The position numbers and the translations under genes are program-made. From positions 1-64,000 of the forward strand of contig NZ_MNAH01000006.1 in NCBI RefSeq assembly GCF_001976065.1: a stretch of 64,000 nucleotides of DNA, given 5' to 3'. Shown one piece after another: positions 53,009 through 61,514 of this stretch (within the stretch, counting starts at the first letter, position 1; every line of letters begins with the position of its first letter). Below the pieces are notes generated by a model. It made no database searches. It saw only the letters and a list, made by a program, of their open reading frames with translations, and was not told the origin of the DNA. The DNA comes from Pseudomonas putida (GTDB taxonomy: Bacteria > Pseudomonadota > Gammaproteobacteria > Pseudomonadales > Pseudomonadaceae).

Positions 53009-54355
53009 ATGTCCAACCTGATCGCCGATTGGCGCGACCGTCCAACCCATCGTCGGGTCTGGGCGCTGGCCGCGCCAATGATTCTCTCGAACATTTCCGT
53101 ACCGCTGGTGGCGCTGGTCGACAGCACCGTCATTGGACACTTGCCCCACGCCCATCAGTTGGGAGCCGTGGCGGTCGGGGCCAGTCTCTATACCTTCCTC
53201 GCCTGGGCCATGGGCTTTCTGCGCATGGGCTCCACCGGTTTTGCCGCCCAGGCCGCGGGGCGCGGAGATGGCGCGGCACTGCGGCAGATCCTGTTGCAGG
53301 GCCTGCTGCTCGCCATGGGGCTGGCGCTGGTGCTGGGTGCGCTGGGCGTGCCGCTGAGCGGGGCGACGCTGCACTTCATGCAACCGTCGGCGGAACTGGA
53401 CCAGATGACCCGCGAGTTTTTCCACACGCGGTTGTTCGGCCTGCCGGCGGCGCTGGCCAGCTACGCGCTGGTCGGCTGGTTCCTGGGCACGCAGAACGCT
53501 CGGGCGCCGCTGGTGATCCTGCTGAGCACCAACCTGGTCAACATCGCCCTTAACCTGTGGTTTGTCCTTGGCCTGGAATGGGGGGTGGTGGGTGCGGCCC
53601 GGGCCTCGGTGATCGCCGAATGGACCGGTGCGCTGATCGGCCTGTTGCTGACCCGTCATGCCCTGCGCGCCTATCCCGGGCATATCGCCTGGGCCGCCCT
53701 GGCGCTCTGGCAGAGTTGGCGACCGCTGCTGGCGGTCAACCGCGACATTTTCATCCGCAGCCTGGCGCTGCAATCGGTGTTTTTCCTGATCACCGTGCAA
53801 GGCGCCCGCCTGGGTGATGCGACCGTTGCTGCCAATGCCCTGCTGCTCAACGGCCTGCTGCTGACCGCCCACGCGCTCGACGGCCTGGCCCATGCCGTGG
53901 AAGCCCTGTGCGGCCACGCCATCGGCGCGCGCGACCGGGATGCCCTGCGCCGCTCCCTGGTCGTGGCCTGCGGCTGGTCGTTGTTGGCGAGCCTGGGTTT
54001 CGCCGGCTTGTTCCTGTTTGCCGGGCACCTGTTCATCGAGATGCAGACCGACATCAGCAGCGTGCGCGACACCGCGTTCCTGTACCTGCCTTACCTTGCC
54101 GTGTTGCCGCTGATCGCGGTCTGGAGCTACCTGCTCGACGGGCTGTTCATCGGCGCCACCCGCGCCAGGGAAATGCGTAACGGCATGCTGTTGACGGTGG
54201 CCTTGCTGGTGCCATTCGCCTGGGTGTTGCAGGGATATGGCAATCATGGCCTGTGGATCACCTTCCTGCTGTTCATGTTGCTGCGCAGCCTGACGCTCGG
54301 CCTGATTGCCTGGCGCCTGCGCCAGAATGATGGCTGGTTCGCCCGCGCTCACTGA
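53009..54355 (+). CDS. dinF: MATE-family exporter DinF
   Basis: A 448-residue MATE protein with twelve hydrophobic segments. The first repeat has AAPMILSNISVPLVALVDSTVIGHL (about 21-45), with the Asp of the DinF subgroup. Na+ or H+ drives export of drugs or toxic metabolites. ATG 53009 has AAGGAG 6 nt upstream. In E. coli dinF is SOS-controlled with lexA, but no LexA gene or clear SOS box is visible here. Confidence 0.88.
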   Translation: MSNLIADWRDRPTHRRVWALAAPMILSNISVPLVALVDSTVIGHLPHAHQLGAVAVGASLYTFLAWAMGFLRMGSTGFAAQAAGRGDGAALRQILLQGLLLAMGLALVLGALGVPLSGATLHFMQPSAELDQMTREFFHTRLFGLPAALASYALVGWFLGTQNARAPLVILLSTNLVNIALNLWFVLGLEWGVVGAARASVIAEWTGALIGLLLTRHALRAYPGHIAWAALALWQSWRPLLAVNRDIFIRSLALQSVFFLITVQGARLGDATVAANALLLNGLLLTAHALDGLAHAVEALCGHAIGARDRDALRRSLVVACGWSLLASLGFAGLFLFAGHLFIEMQTDISSVRDTAFLYLPYLAVLPLIAVWSYLLDGLFIGATRAREMRNGMLLTVALLVPFAWVLQGYGNHGLWITFLLFMLLRSLTLGLIAWRLRQNDGWFARAH

Positions 54356-54381
54356 AAGCCCTGGTGGTATAAAGCGCCGGC

Positions 54382-55179
54382 TCAGGGGGCGTCGTTCTGC
54401 CACAGATGGCGCAGGCTTTCGAGGCGTTCCTGTTGGGTATCCCCCGATAGTGGCTGCACCAGCCAGGCATCGGGGTATTGCAAGCGCAGCCACATCCAGC
54501 CATCAAGCACCGGGCGCTCGCTGAAACCCAACCCCAGGCCCTCTTCCAGATGGCCCCACACACGCATGAAATCCGTCCCCGTGGATTGACTCCAGCGCCA
54601 GGCATGCTGCTCGAGCAGGCAGGTCTGCAGTTTTTCCCGTTGCCGGGGGCTGAGATCTTCCTCGACTGCCAGAGGGCGCACGGCAAGCCCCGGGTTGAGC
54701 AACTGCTGCCAGCCCTGACAGCCGAGCGCACGGTCCGCCCAGGTCCCACCGAACCAGCGCAACTGGCTGATCGGCCCCAACCAGCGACTGAGTTCCTCGG
54801 CATCGCAGGCATCAAAAAAATAACTGGCGGTGTTCGGGTTGTAGTAACTCAACAAGGCGCGGTGATGCAGGTTGAAGGAGACGCTGAGCATGCGCCGCAG
54901 ATGCGCCAGCAAGGTCGACGCCGACGCTTCGCTGAACACCAGCAAGCCGTGCCAGTATTGCCCGTCGACGCGGTACAGATCGACCAGGGCGGGGCAGGTC
55001 CGCAGATCAATGAGTATCGGCCCCAGCGCCTGCAATGCCTGCCATTCCGTGTCTTCGAACAGTCGGAACCGACGGGCGTGGGCAAACGTGTCGTGCAGGG
55101 TCACACCCGCCTGCGGCGCGCCTGGCATGTCCAGTAACAACCATTGCGGGCTCGCCTCGGACGCCTGTACCACAGTCAT
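54382..55179 (-). CDS. DUF4123 (Tap-type) type VI effector adaptor
   Basis: A 265-residue DUF4123 protein. ATG 55179 overlaps the vgrG stop (ATGA), which fixes the start; the in-frame TTG 55239 is less likely. The N-terminal half carries the family pattern (LYRVDGQYWHGLLVFSEAS, then AHLRRMLSV). DUF4123 proteins load a toxic effector on VgrG. There is no effector gene downstream: dinF is convergent, with 26 bp between. The protein may serve an effector encoded elsewhere, or the locus may be a remnant. Confidence 0.82.
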   Translation of the reverse strand: MTVVQASEASPQWLLLDMPGAPQAGVTLHDTFAHARRFRLFEDTEWQALQALGPILIDLRTCPALVDLYRVDGQYWHGLLVFSEASASTLLAHLRRMLSVSFNLHHRALLSYYNPNTASYFFDACDAEELSRWLGPISQLRWFGGTWADRALGCQGWQQLLNPGLAVRPLAVEEDLSPRQREKLQTCLLEQHAWRWSQSTGTDFMRVWGHLEEGLGLGFSERPVLDGWMWLRLQYPDAWLVQPLSGDTQQERLESLRHLWQNDAP

Positions 55180-56510
55180 GCCGCACCGCTCTGGCCAAGG
55201 CGTGTCGCCGTGCGGCAGATGCAGGGCGTCTGCACGCAATGATTAAAACTGCCGCCACCGGGCAGCAGACACAACAACATCAGGGGCTCGCCCGACCCCA
55301 GCCACTGTTGCACGCCTTCAAGCGGGCAATCTTCGAAATCCGAAGTGGCGGACACCGCATCCGGCGCCTCGACGGCTTCGACAGCTGCGAGGCCATGCAG
55401 AACACCGGTGATCAGCGGTTGGTCCGGATCACCTTCGGTAAAGCTCACCACCACCTCCGTGCCTTCAACCAACTGCGCGCTGCTTGCAACCTTCAATGGC
55501 GCAGCCAAGGGTAACCAGCAATGGCTGGGCGCTGCGCCTTCCCCCTGATAAAGCCAGTCAAACTGCACCGCCACCGGCCTCGATGGATCAGGTTGCGGCT
55601 CATCAACCTCTACCACCCACGCCCGCTGCAGGCCGTGCATCCTTGGCTTCACCGCCATGATCGGTGTTTCAAAGGGCATTACCCAGTGCTCGGCCCGCAC
55701 CTTGTTGCTGTAGACCTGGCTTGCACCTTGGGCGCCTTGATGCTCGATATGGGTCAACAGCCACAGCTGATTCCATTCGGCAACCGGATGTCCGCACAGC
55801 GGCATGCACTGGCCGCTGCGCAGCGTTGTCAGGTCAGTGCCACACTCCACGCGTTGCGCCGCGCCGTCGGTGCTGCGCTTGAACTCGAATCGACGCACGG
55901 CCGGTTGCCCTCCCGCCGCACGGAAGAACGCCGCTTCAGCGATCTGAAAATTCCCCAGGCCCTCGCCGAACACCACGCAATGCCTGCCAGCCTGGTGTTC
56001 AAAGTAATAGTGCAGCCGCTCCTGGGCACACAAGCGCTGAACAAACTGCAGGTCCGATTCCTGGTATTGCGTACAGAAATCACGGGGCGGGTAATCGCCA
56101 GCCAGTTCAAAACGCCGATCCTGATCGACGATGCCATGCTCCCTGAGTACCTGCTCAAGCATTTGCGGCACTGAGCGGCCGCTGAAAATGCGCTGGCTGA
56201 AGCGTTGGGCAAGGCAGGCGAACTTCGGCCCCAGCCGCACCTGGCAAAGCCTGATTCCCAGGCCGTGATCGCGCTGGACCAGTTCATGCAACTGTCCATG
56301 AATGGCGTTTCCCGCCGGCCCGAAAAGCAAGGATGCCGAACGGTACAATAAGCTGGCGAGGTCGAGCGACGGGTCGTCGATCAGCAGGTCCACGTCGAAC
56401 ACGAAAGGCTCGCTGATGGATTCTCTACCGGCAAAGGACAGAACCTCGAAGGCGTTGGACAGACCTGCTACGTCCAGACGAAATGACGGCTCGTTGACTG
56501 GATCGACCAT
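55176..56510 (-). CDS. vgrG: Type VI secretion tip protein VgrG, shortened form
   Basis: A 444-residue VgrG. The gp27-like part is clear (FRLDVAGLSNAFEVLSFAGR, IHGQLHELVQ, then RVPQML-like SVPQMLEQVLREHGI and CTQYQESDLQFVQRL). After RRFEFKRS near 205-215 the usual 60-residue linker is missing, and the gp5 OB-fold (about 340-400, EGDPDQPLITGVLHG) is followed by only about 40 residues, with no long beta-helix. Canonical VgrGs have 600 or more residues. It is not near any other T6SS structural gene. Functional status is open. Confidence 0.82.
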   Translation of the reverse strand: MVDPVNEPSFRLDVAGLSNAFEVLSFAGRESISEPFVFDVDLLIDDPSLDLASLLYRSASLLFGPAGNAIHGQLHELVQRDHGLGIRLCQVRLGPKFACLAQRFSQRIFSGRSVPQMLEQVLREHGIVDQDRRFELAGDYPPRDFCTQYQESDLQFVQRLCAQERLHYYFEHQAGRHCVVFGEGLGNFQIAEAAFFRAAGGQPAVRRFEFKRSTDGAAQRVECGTDLTTLRSGQCMPLCGHPVAEWNQLWLLTHIEHQGAQGASQVYSNKVRAEHWVMPFETPIMAVKPRMHGLQRAWVVEVDEPQPDPSRPVAVQFDWLYQGEGAAPSHCWLPLAAPLKVASSAQLVEGTEVVVSFTEGDPDQPLITGVLHGLAAVEAVEAPDAVSATSDFEDCPLEGVQQWLGSGEPLMLLCLLPGGGSFNHCVQTPCICRTATRLGQSGAA

Positions 56511-56741
56511 GGGCTTTTCTCTACAGGAGGGACAGCCGGGGATTCTCGCCGAGAGACATGGCCGAGTAGAGAGGCGAAATACAACTTAGGAAAAGGCCTA
56601 CGCGAAAAGAGGACGAAATAACTTGGATAGCCGAGAAGCGGTCCATTTCGCTGAAAAAAAGAGAAATGTCGCACCAGGTCATCTGAAATTTCCGACGCAA
56701 ACGGTAAATTTTCAGACAACCTGATGAGAGCAGTGCTTACC

Positions 56742-58655
56742 TCAGGAAGACAGGTAAGACGAACGGGTCAGGCCCAGGCGCAGGGCATCGAGGAACTGGG
56801 TGCGCTCGCTGGCACTGATGCGGGCACTGGCGCACTTGTCGCGGTAGTGGGTCATCAGTTCTTCCGGCGACAAGTGCACATAGCGCAGCATGTCTTCGAT
56901 GGTGTCGTGGGTCTCGATACCGGCGTGATAAATGCTGCCGTCGGCATTCTGGTAGATGTTCACCGAGTCGGTGTCACCGAACAGGTTGTGCATGTCGCCG
57001 AGAATTTCCTGGTAGGCACCGACCAGGAACACGCCCAGCAGGTAGTCCTCGCCCTCGTTCAAGGCGTGCACCGGCAGGCTGGTCTCGATGCTCTGCTCGT
57101 CGACGTACTGGTTGATCTTGCCGTCGGAGTCGCAGGTCAGGTCCTGCAGCACCGCGCGGCGCAGAGGCTCTTCGTCCAGGCGGTGCAGCGGGATGATCGG
57201 CAGTACCTGGTCGATGGCCCAGGTGTCCGGCAGGCTCTGGAACACCGAGAAGTTGCAGATGTACTTGTCGGCCAGCTTGTCGTTGAGTTCGTCCAGCACC
57301 TGGCGGTGGGAACGCTGACGCGCCTTCAACGAGTTGTGCAGGCGACGGCATACAGCGAAGTAGCATTGCTCGGCCAGGGCTTTTTCAGCCAGGGTCAGTT
57401 TGCCATCGGCGTACTGGGCGGCCACGTCGCTCATGTAGTGCGTGGCGCGCCAGTAGGTTTCGGTGACCATCTCGATGTCGGTCGGGCCAAGCAGGTCCAC
57501 CAGCCACTGCACGGTTTCCGGCAGCGCTTCCTTGTTCTCGATCTGTGGCACGTCGTCGTTGTGTTTCTCGACGTCGGTCACCTGGATCACCAGCATGGCG
57601 TGGTGAGCGGTCAGGGAGCGGCCGCTTTCGGAGAAGATGTTCGGGTGCGGCAGGCTCTGCGCGTCGCAGAACTCCTTGAGCATCCCGACCACGACACCGG
57701 CGTAGTCGTCCATGTCGTAGTTGATCGAGCTGGCGTTACGCGAGTGCGTACCGTCGTAGTCCACGCCCAGGCCACCACCGACGTCGATGTGATCGACCGG
57801 CAGGCCGAGGTTGCGCAACTCGCCGTAGTAACGGATCGCTTCCTTGAAGCCATGCTGGTAGTCGGCGAGGTTGGCGATCTGCGAGCCCATGTGGAAGTGC
57901 AACAGGCGAATGCCCTGGTCCAGGCCGGCCGCGCGGAAGCGCTCGACCACCGACAGCAGTTGTGCCGCCGACAGGCCGAACTTGGATTTCTCACCACCGG
58001 TGTCCGCCCACTTGGACGAAGCCAGGGACGACAGGCGCACCCGCAGGCCGACCTGTGGCTTGACCTTGAGCGAGGCGGCTTCTTCGATCACCAGGCCAAC
58101 TTCGGACTCTTTCTCGATCACGATGAACACGTTGTGGCCAAGCTTCTGGCCCATCAATGCCAAACGAATGAACTCGCGGTCCTTGTAGCCGTTGCAGACG
58201 ATGGTGCCGCCTTTGGGCGCCAGCGCCAGCACCGCCAGCAGCTCGGGCTTGGAGCCGGCTTCCAGGCCAATGGAGACGTTCTGGGTGGCGATGATGTTCT
58301 CGATCACCGCTTCTTGCTGGTTCACCTTGATCGGGTACAGCGCGGTGTACTTGCTCTGGTATTCCAGACGCTCGATGTTGGCGTCGAACGCACCGGTCAG
58401 CTGACGCACGCGGTCTTGCAGGATGTCCGGGAAACGTACCAGCAATGGCAAGGACAGGCCGCTCTTGCGCAACTGGTCGACTTGCTCGAACAGATCGATG
58501 GGTGAGCTGCTCGGACCGTTGGGACGAACTTCGACGCGACCGGCGTCATTGATCGCGAAATACCCGGCCCCCCAATGGCGAATTCCGTAAACACTGCGGC
58601 TGTCCGCAACTGTCCATTGGCTGCCATCGTCTTTGCGTGTGCGTCGTACGGACAT
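56742..58655 (-). CDS. speA: Biosynthetic arginine decarboxylase SpeA
   Basis: A 637-residue PLP-dependent fold-III decarboxylase that makes agmatine from arginine, the start of the polyamine route through agmatine. The PLP Lys110 lies in ALYPIKVNQQ, and the HIDVGGGLGVDYDG segment near 289-302 plus a Cys-containing LTCDSDGKINQ near 520 are conserved. Length is normal for SpeA. The next gene upstream is yciH, separated by 219 bp with an inverted repeat; no speB or speC in the window. Confidence 0.94.
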   Translation of the reverse strand: MSVRRTRKDDGSQWTVADSRSVYGIRHWGAGYFAINDAGRVEVRPNGPSSSPIDLFEQVDQLRKSGLSLPLLVRFPDILQDRVRQLTGAFDANIERLEYQSKYTALYPIKVNQQEAVIENIIATQNVSIGLEAGSKPELLAVLALAPKGGTIVCNGYKDREFIRLALMGQKLGHNVFIVIEKESEVGLVIEEAASLKVKPQVGLRVRLSSLASSKWADTGGEKSKFGLSAAQLLSVVERFRAAGLDQGIRLLHFHMGSQIANLADYQHGFKEAIRYYGELRNLGLPVDHIDVGGGLGVDYDGTHSRNASSINYDMDDYAGVVVGMLKEFCDAQSLPHPNIFSESGRSLTAHHAMLVIQVTDVEKHNDDVPQIENKEALPETVQWLVDLLGPTDIEMVTETYWRATHYMSDVAAQYADGKLTLAEKALAEQCYFAVCRRLHNSLKARQRSHRQVLDELNDKLADKYICNFSVFQSLPDTWAIDQVLPIIPLHRLDEEPLRRAVLQDLTCDSDGKINQYVDEQSIETSLPVHALNEGEDYLLGVFLVGAYQEILGDMHNLFGDTDSVNIYQNADGSIYHAGIETHDTIEDMLRYVHLSPEELMTHYRDKCASARISASERTQFLDALRLGLTRSSYLSS

Positions 58656-58793
58656 TGAAGTCCCCTATAAAGAAGTCATAGTGCGTCGCCTGGATTCAGG
58701 CCGGCGCAGTCTAAAGAATGAAAATGACGGTTCGTCAACGAAGGGATAGACCTCGCTGACCGCAGTGAGTTTAGAAACCGGTCATGAACAGGC

Positions 58794-58869
58794 TCTGTGA
58801 AAACCATGGAGACGACGCCAGGTCTGCTGTCAGGCAGGTCTGGATCAAGCCGCGGGTGGTTTTCACAGA
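58794..58869. repeat. 13-bp inverted repeat between yciH and speA
   Basis: Perfect arms TCTGTGAAAACCA (58794-58806) and its complement (58857-58869) are separated by 50 bp. It lies just after the yciH stop and about 140 bp before speA. No T-tract on the minus side; could be a terminator-like structure, a regulatory RNA stem or a mobile-element footprint. Confidence 0.5.
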
Positions 58870-58874
58870 GGCTG

Positions 58875-59246
58875 CTAGCCGCCGGACTTCTTCGCCTTGA
58901 AACCGTGCTTGATCAGTTCAGCCAAGAGTAGCTCGACATGATCGCCCTGGATTTCAATGATCCCGTCTTTCAACGCTCCACCGGTGCCACAGCGCTTTTT
59001 CAACGTCGTGGCCAGTTCCTTGAGCGCGTCTTCAGCCAAGGGCACGCCGGTGATGGTGGTCACCGTCTTGCCGCCACGGCCCTTGCTTTCGCGACGCACG
59101 CGAGCGATGCCGTCGCCGGCCGGGATAACGGTCTGTTTGCAGATGCAGGCGTCCACCGGTTTACTGCATTCCGGGCAATGACGACCTGCGTCGGTGGAAA
59201 ATACCAGGCCACCAAGGGCGGCGAAGGATGCGGCTTTTTTGGCCAC
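58875..59246 (-). CDS. yciH: SUI1/eIF1-family protein YciH
   Basis: A 123-residue SUI1-domain protein. The Cys-rich N-terminal part (CPECSKPVDACIC, about 24-36) may bind zinc, and the SUI1 core has GRGGKTVTTITGVPL (about 56-70) and KKRCGTGGALKDGIIEIQGDH. It is related to eukaryotic initiation factor 1 and affects start-site fidelity. I start at GTG 59246 with GAGG upstream; the longer frame to 59318 has no support. Confidence 0.85.
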   Translation of the reverse strand: MAKKAASFAALGGLVFSTDAGRHCPECSKPVDACICKQTVIPAGDGIARVRRESKGRGGKTVTTITGVPLAEDALKELATTLKKRCGTGGALKDGIIEIQGDHVELLLAELIKHGFKAKKSGG

Positions 59247-59355
59247 CGGCAATCCTCTTGGGAGGACAAAGACTGGTCGCGGCAACCTGGGCAGGTGCCA
59301 TCGACCGCGAAGCCCCACTCAGGCAGGGGCAGCGCTACTGAAACGGTACAACCTG

Positions 59356-59379
59356 TGTAGGAGCGAGCAAGCTCCTACA
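59356..59379. repeat. Short hairpin of REP type
   Basis: TGTAGGAGC / GCTCCTACA, 9-bp arms with a 6-bp loop GAGCAA. The outer arms match REP tails, so it looks like a collapsed REPIN. It lies in the 216-bp gap between yciH and the Nudix gene. Confidence 0.7.
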
Positions 59380-59424
59380 AAAGAGCAATACCGGTTCAGT
59401 TTGAAAAGGTCGCGCAGTGTAACG

Positions 59425-59458
59425 GCAAAAACGCCGATTGCTAAGAGCCAATCGGCGC
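59425..59458 (-). terminator. Intrinsic terminator of the DUF2333-Nudix transcript
   Basis: 9-bp perfect stem (59433-59441 with 59450-59458) followed on the minus strand by TTTTTGC. It begins 5 bp after the Nudix stop. Confidence 0.85.
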
Positions 59459-59462
59459 CAAT

Positions 59463-60032
59463 TTATGCCTCTTTTGCGACGTCTTCGCCGCGGGCACGCA
59501 GATAGCGCTTTAAGGCGGCCAAAGAGTCCGGGCAGTAAGGCTTTTGCTCGATATCGCGCAGCACTTCTTCGATGGGCATGAAGCGCGCTTCCAGCACCTC
59601 TTCCGGTTGCAACACCAGCGGACCATCCCACACTGCCGAAAACGCCGAACACCAGAGGCGATTGCCGGTGTCCTCGAAGAAAAAGTGGTCATGAACGGAC
59701 AACTCCACCCCGCTCACACCCAGTTCCTCTTCAAGCTCCCGGGCCGCCGACTCGGCATAGGTTTCGCTGGCCAGCACCATGCCACCCGCCGCCACGTCCC
59801 AATAGCCCGGATAGATCGCCTTGCTCAGGGTGCGCCGGTGGACGCACAGCTCACCGGCGGAGTTGAACAACATGATGTAGGTGCCGCGCCCGATCAGCCC
59901 GCGCTCGCGCAGGTCGGAACGTACCAAGGCGCCGAGCAGATTGTCCTGCTCGTCGACCCAGGCGATCTGCTCGGCATCCGAGGCCGCCCGATGGGCGGCT
60001 TCGCGCAGGCTATCGATGGGGCTATCGGCCAT
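59463..60032 (-). CDS. Nudix hydrolase (YfcD-like)
   Basis: A 189-residue protein. The Nudix box is complete: GGMVLASETYAESAARELEEELGV (about 83-106), with the REXXEE core. N-terminal sequence EQIAWVDEQDNLLGALVRS and the size fit the YfcD/IPP-isomerase-like group. It would hydrolyse a nucleoside diphosphate linked to another moiety; the substrate is unknown. The DUF2333 gene ends 3 bp upstream on the same strand, so they form an operon ending at the terminator at 59425-59458. Confidence 0.9.
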   Translation of the reverse strand: MADSPIDSLREAAHRAASDAEQIAWVDEQDNLLGALVRSDLRERGLIGRGTYIMLFNSAGELCVHRRTLSKAIYPGYWDVAAGGMVLASETYAESAARELEEELGVSGVELSVHDHFFFEDTGNRLWCSAFSAVWDGPLVLQPEEVLEARFMPIEEVLRDIEQKPYCPDSLAALKRYLRARGEDVAKEA

Positions 60033-60035
60033 GGC

Positions 60036-61103
60036 TCAGCCCTGATTCAGCAGTTGACGCAAATCGATCACGGCGGCGTTGGCCCGGGAAATGTAGTTGG
60101 CCATCACCAGCGAGTGGTTGGCCAGCACGCCGAAGCCGCTGCCATTGAGGATCATCGGGCTCCAGACCGCTTCCTGCGACGCTTCCAGTTCACGAATGAT
60201 CTGGCGCACGCTGACCGTGGCGTTCTTCTTGGCCAGCACATCGGCGAAGTCCACTTCGATGGCGCGCAGCAGGTGGGACAAGGCCCAGGCCTGGCCACGA
60301 GCTTCGTAGAACACGTTGTCGATCTGCAGCCATGGGGTTTCGACGATTTCTTCGTCGACCTGCGGCACCTGCCCTGGCGCGACGACTTCGGTTTTCAGCG
60401 CGGTGTTGAGCTTGACCCGGCCAACGCTGGCCGACAGGCGTTGCGACAGCGAACCCAGACGGGTACCGACATCGCCCAACCAATTGTTCAGGTTGTCGGC
60501 ACGGGCATAGAACAGCGCGCTCTTCTGGTTCGGATCGGACAGCCGAGTCTGGTAGCGGGTCAGGGAGTTGATGCCTTCCTGGAACTCGGACTCACTGGAA
60601 GGCAGCACCCAGCTTTTATTGTCGAAGTTGAAACGCGGCTCGGCCTTGGCCAGGTCGGCGTCTTCGGTGGACTGCGACTGCGAACGGGCGAAGTCTTTAC
60701 GCAGCGCACGGCTCAGGTCGCGCACCTGCACCAGCACGCCGTACTCCCAGCTCGGCATGTTGTCCATCCAAAGGCCCGGCGGCAGGCGGTCGTTGGAGAT
60801 GTAGCCGCCGGGCTTGTTCAGCAGGGTACCGGCGACGCTCTTGAGGGTTTCCACCGTGGTATAGCCGACCACCATCTGCTTGCCGTCCCGTTCGGCGGCC
60901 AACTGCGCATTCTGCTGCACCGGAAACAGGTCAGGTTCCGCGCTCCAGTACCAACCCAGAGCAATCGTCACCAGCAGGTAGAGGCCAATCAGTGTGGCCA
61001 GCGCCCGGCTGAAAAACAGGCCGCCCAGATAACTGCGGGTAGCCGACTTCGGTTCAGCGGCACGTTCAGGCGCGCTACCGGCGCGGTTCTTCCAGTCCAG
61101 CAT
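60036..61103 (-). CDS. DUF2333 membrane protein
   Basis: A 355-residue protein with a cytoplasmic N-tail, one membrane segment (about 33-52, ALATLIGLYLLVTIALGWYW) and a periplasmic domain of about 300 residues without Cys. It is the family member found next to the Nudix and gcbA genes in pseudomonads (PA4842 as I recall). Function unknown. Start ATG 61103. The intergenic upstream, 411 bp, separates it from gcbA, which is divergent. Confidence 0.85.
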   Translation of the reverse strand: MLDWKNRAGSAPERAAEPKSATRSYLGGLFFSRALATLIGLYLLVTIALGWYWSAEPDLFPVQQNAQLAAERDGKQMVVGYTTVETLKSVAGTLLNKPGGYISNDRLPPGLWMDNMPSWEYGVLVQVRDLSRALRKDFARSQSQSTEDADLAKAEPRFNFDNKSWVLPSSESEFQEGINSLTRYQTRLSDPNQKSALFYARADNLNNWLGDVGTRLGSLSQRLSASVGRVKLNTALKTEVVAPGQVPQVDEEIVETPWLQIDNVFYEARGQAWALSHLLRAIEVDFADVLAKKNATVSVRQIIRELEASQEAVWSPMILNGSGFGVLANHSLVMANYISRANAAVIDLRQLLNQG

Positions 61104-61514
61104 GGCGATATCCTTTCAATTACTTGAGTTCATCGATTCGACCACAACCATACAACAACGTGCCTTTGCCCGGCACCCGCCGTGGGCTCTACAGCGAAAT
61201 TTATTCAATGGCTTCTAAGGGAATCCCCTAGCCCGACAAGGCCGAAAAGGCGCCCGCTTTGTGGCCATGGACAACCGGGCGCGGCAACCCTGCGTACCTG
61301 ACGCCAACGACCTCGGGACTCCACTCGAAACGGGCCGATGCCACGGCTGGCGGGACTCTCGCAGGAATTGGCAGGCAATTGGCGACCGCCCGGTCAGAAG
61401 CCGGACAGAGTGATGCCAAAGATTATTAACGTACAAGAGTCATGTAACGGAAAAGAGATGCTAGCATAGAGCCACCAGTCGACCTCAGCTTGCCCCCTAA
61501 CCAGTAGTCAGGAT
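61104..61514. other. Divergent intergenic region upstream of gcbA
   Basis: 411 bp without a credible gene. On the minus strand a 7-bp GCGCCCG / CGGGCGC stem (61250-61282) is followed by CTTTTC, a weak terminator-like shape that could end a small RNA. The last 90 bp are AT-rich (TTATTAACG, then GCTAGCAT), probably the gcbA promoter. I do not see a clear CRP, Fleq or RpoS consensus. Confidence 0.5.

Noticed and set aside
54382..56510. Complete type VI secretion cluster
   Set aside because: Only vgrG and its adaptor are present; no tss structural genes occur in the window.
61215..61436. Open frames in the gcbA upstream region
   Set aside because: Arg/Pro-rich, no ribosome site and no recognisable motif; the region is better read as a regulatory gap.
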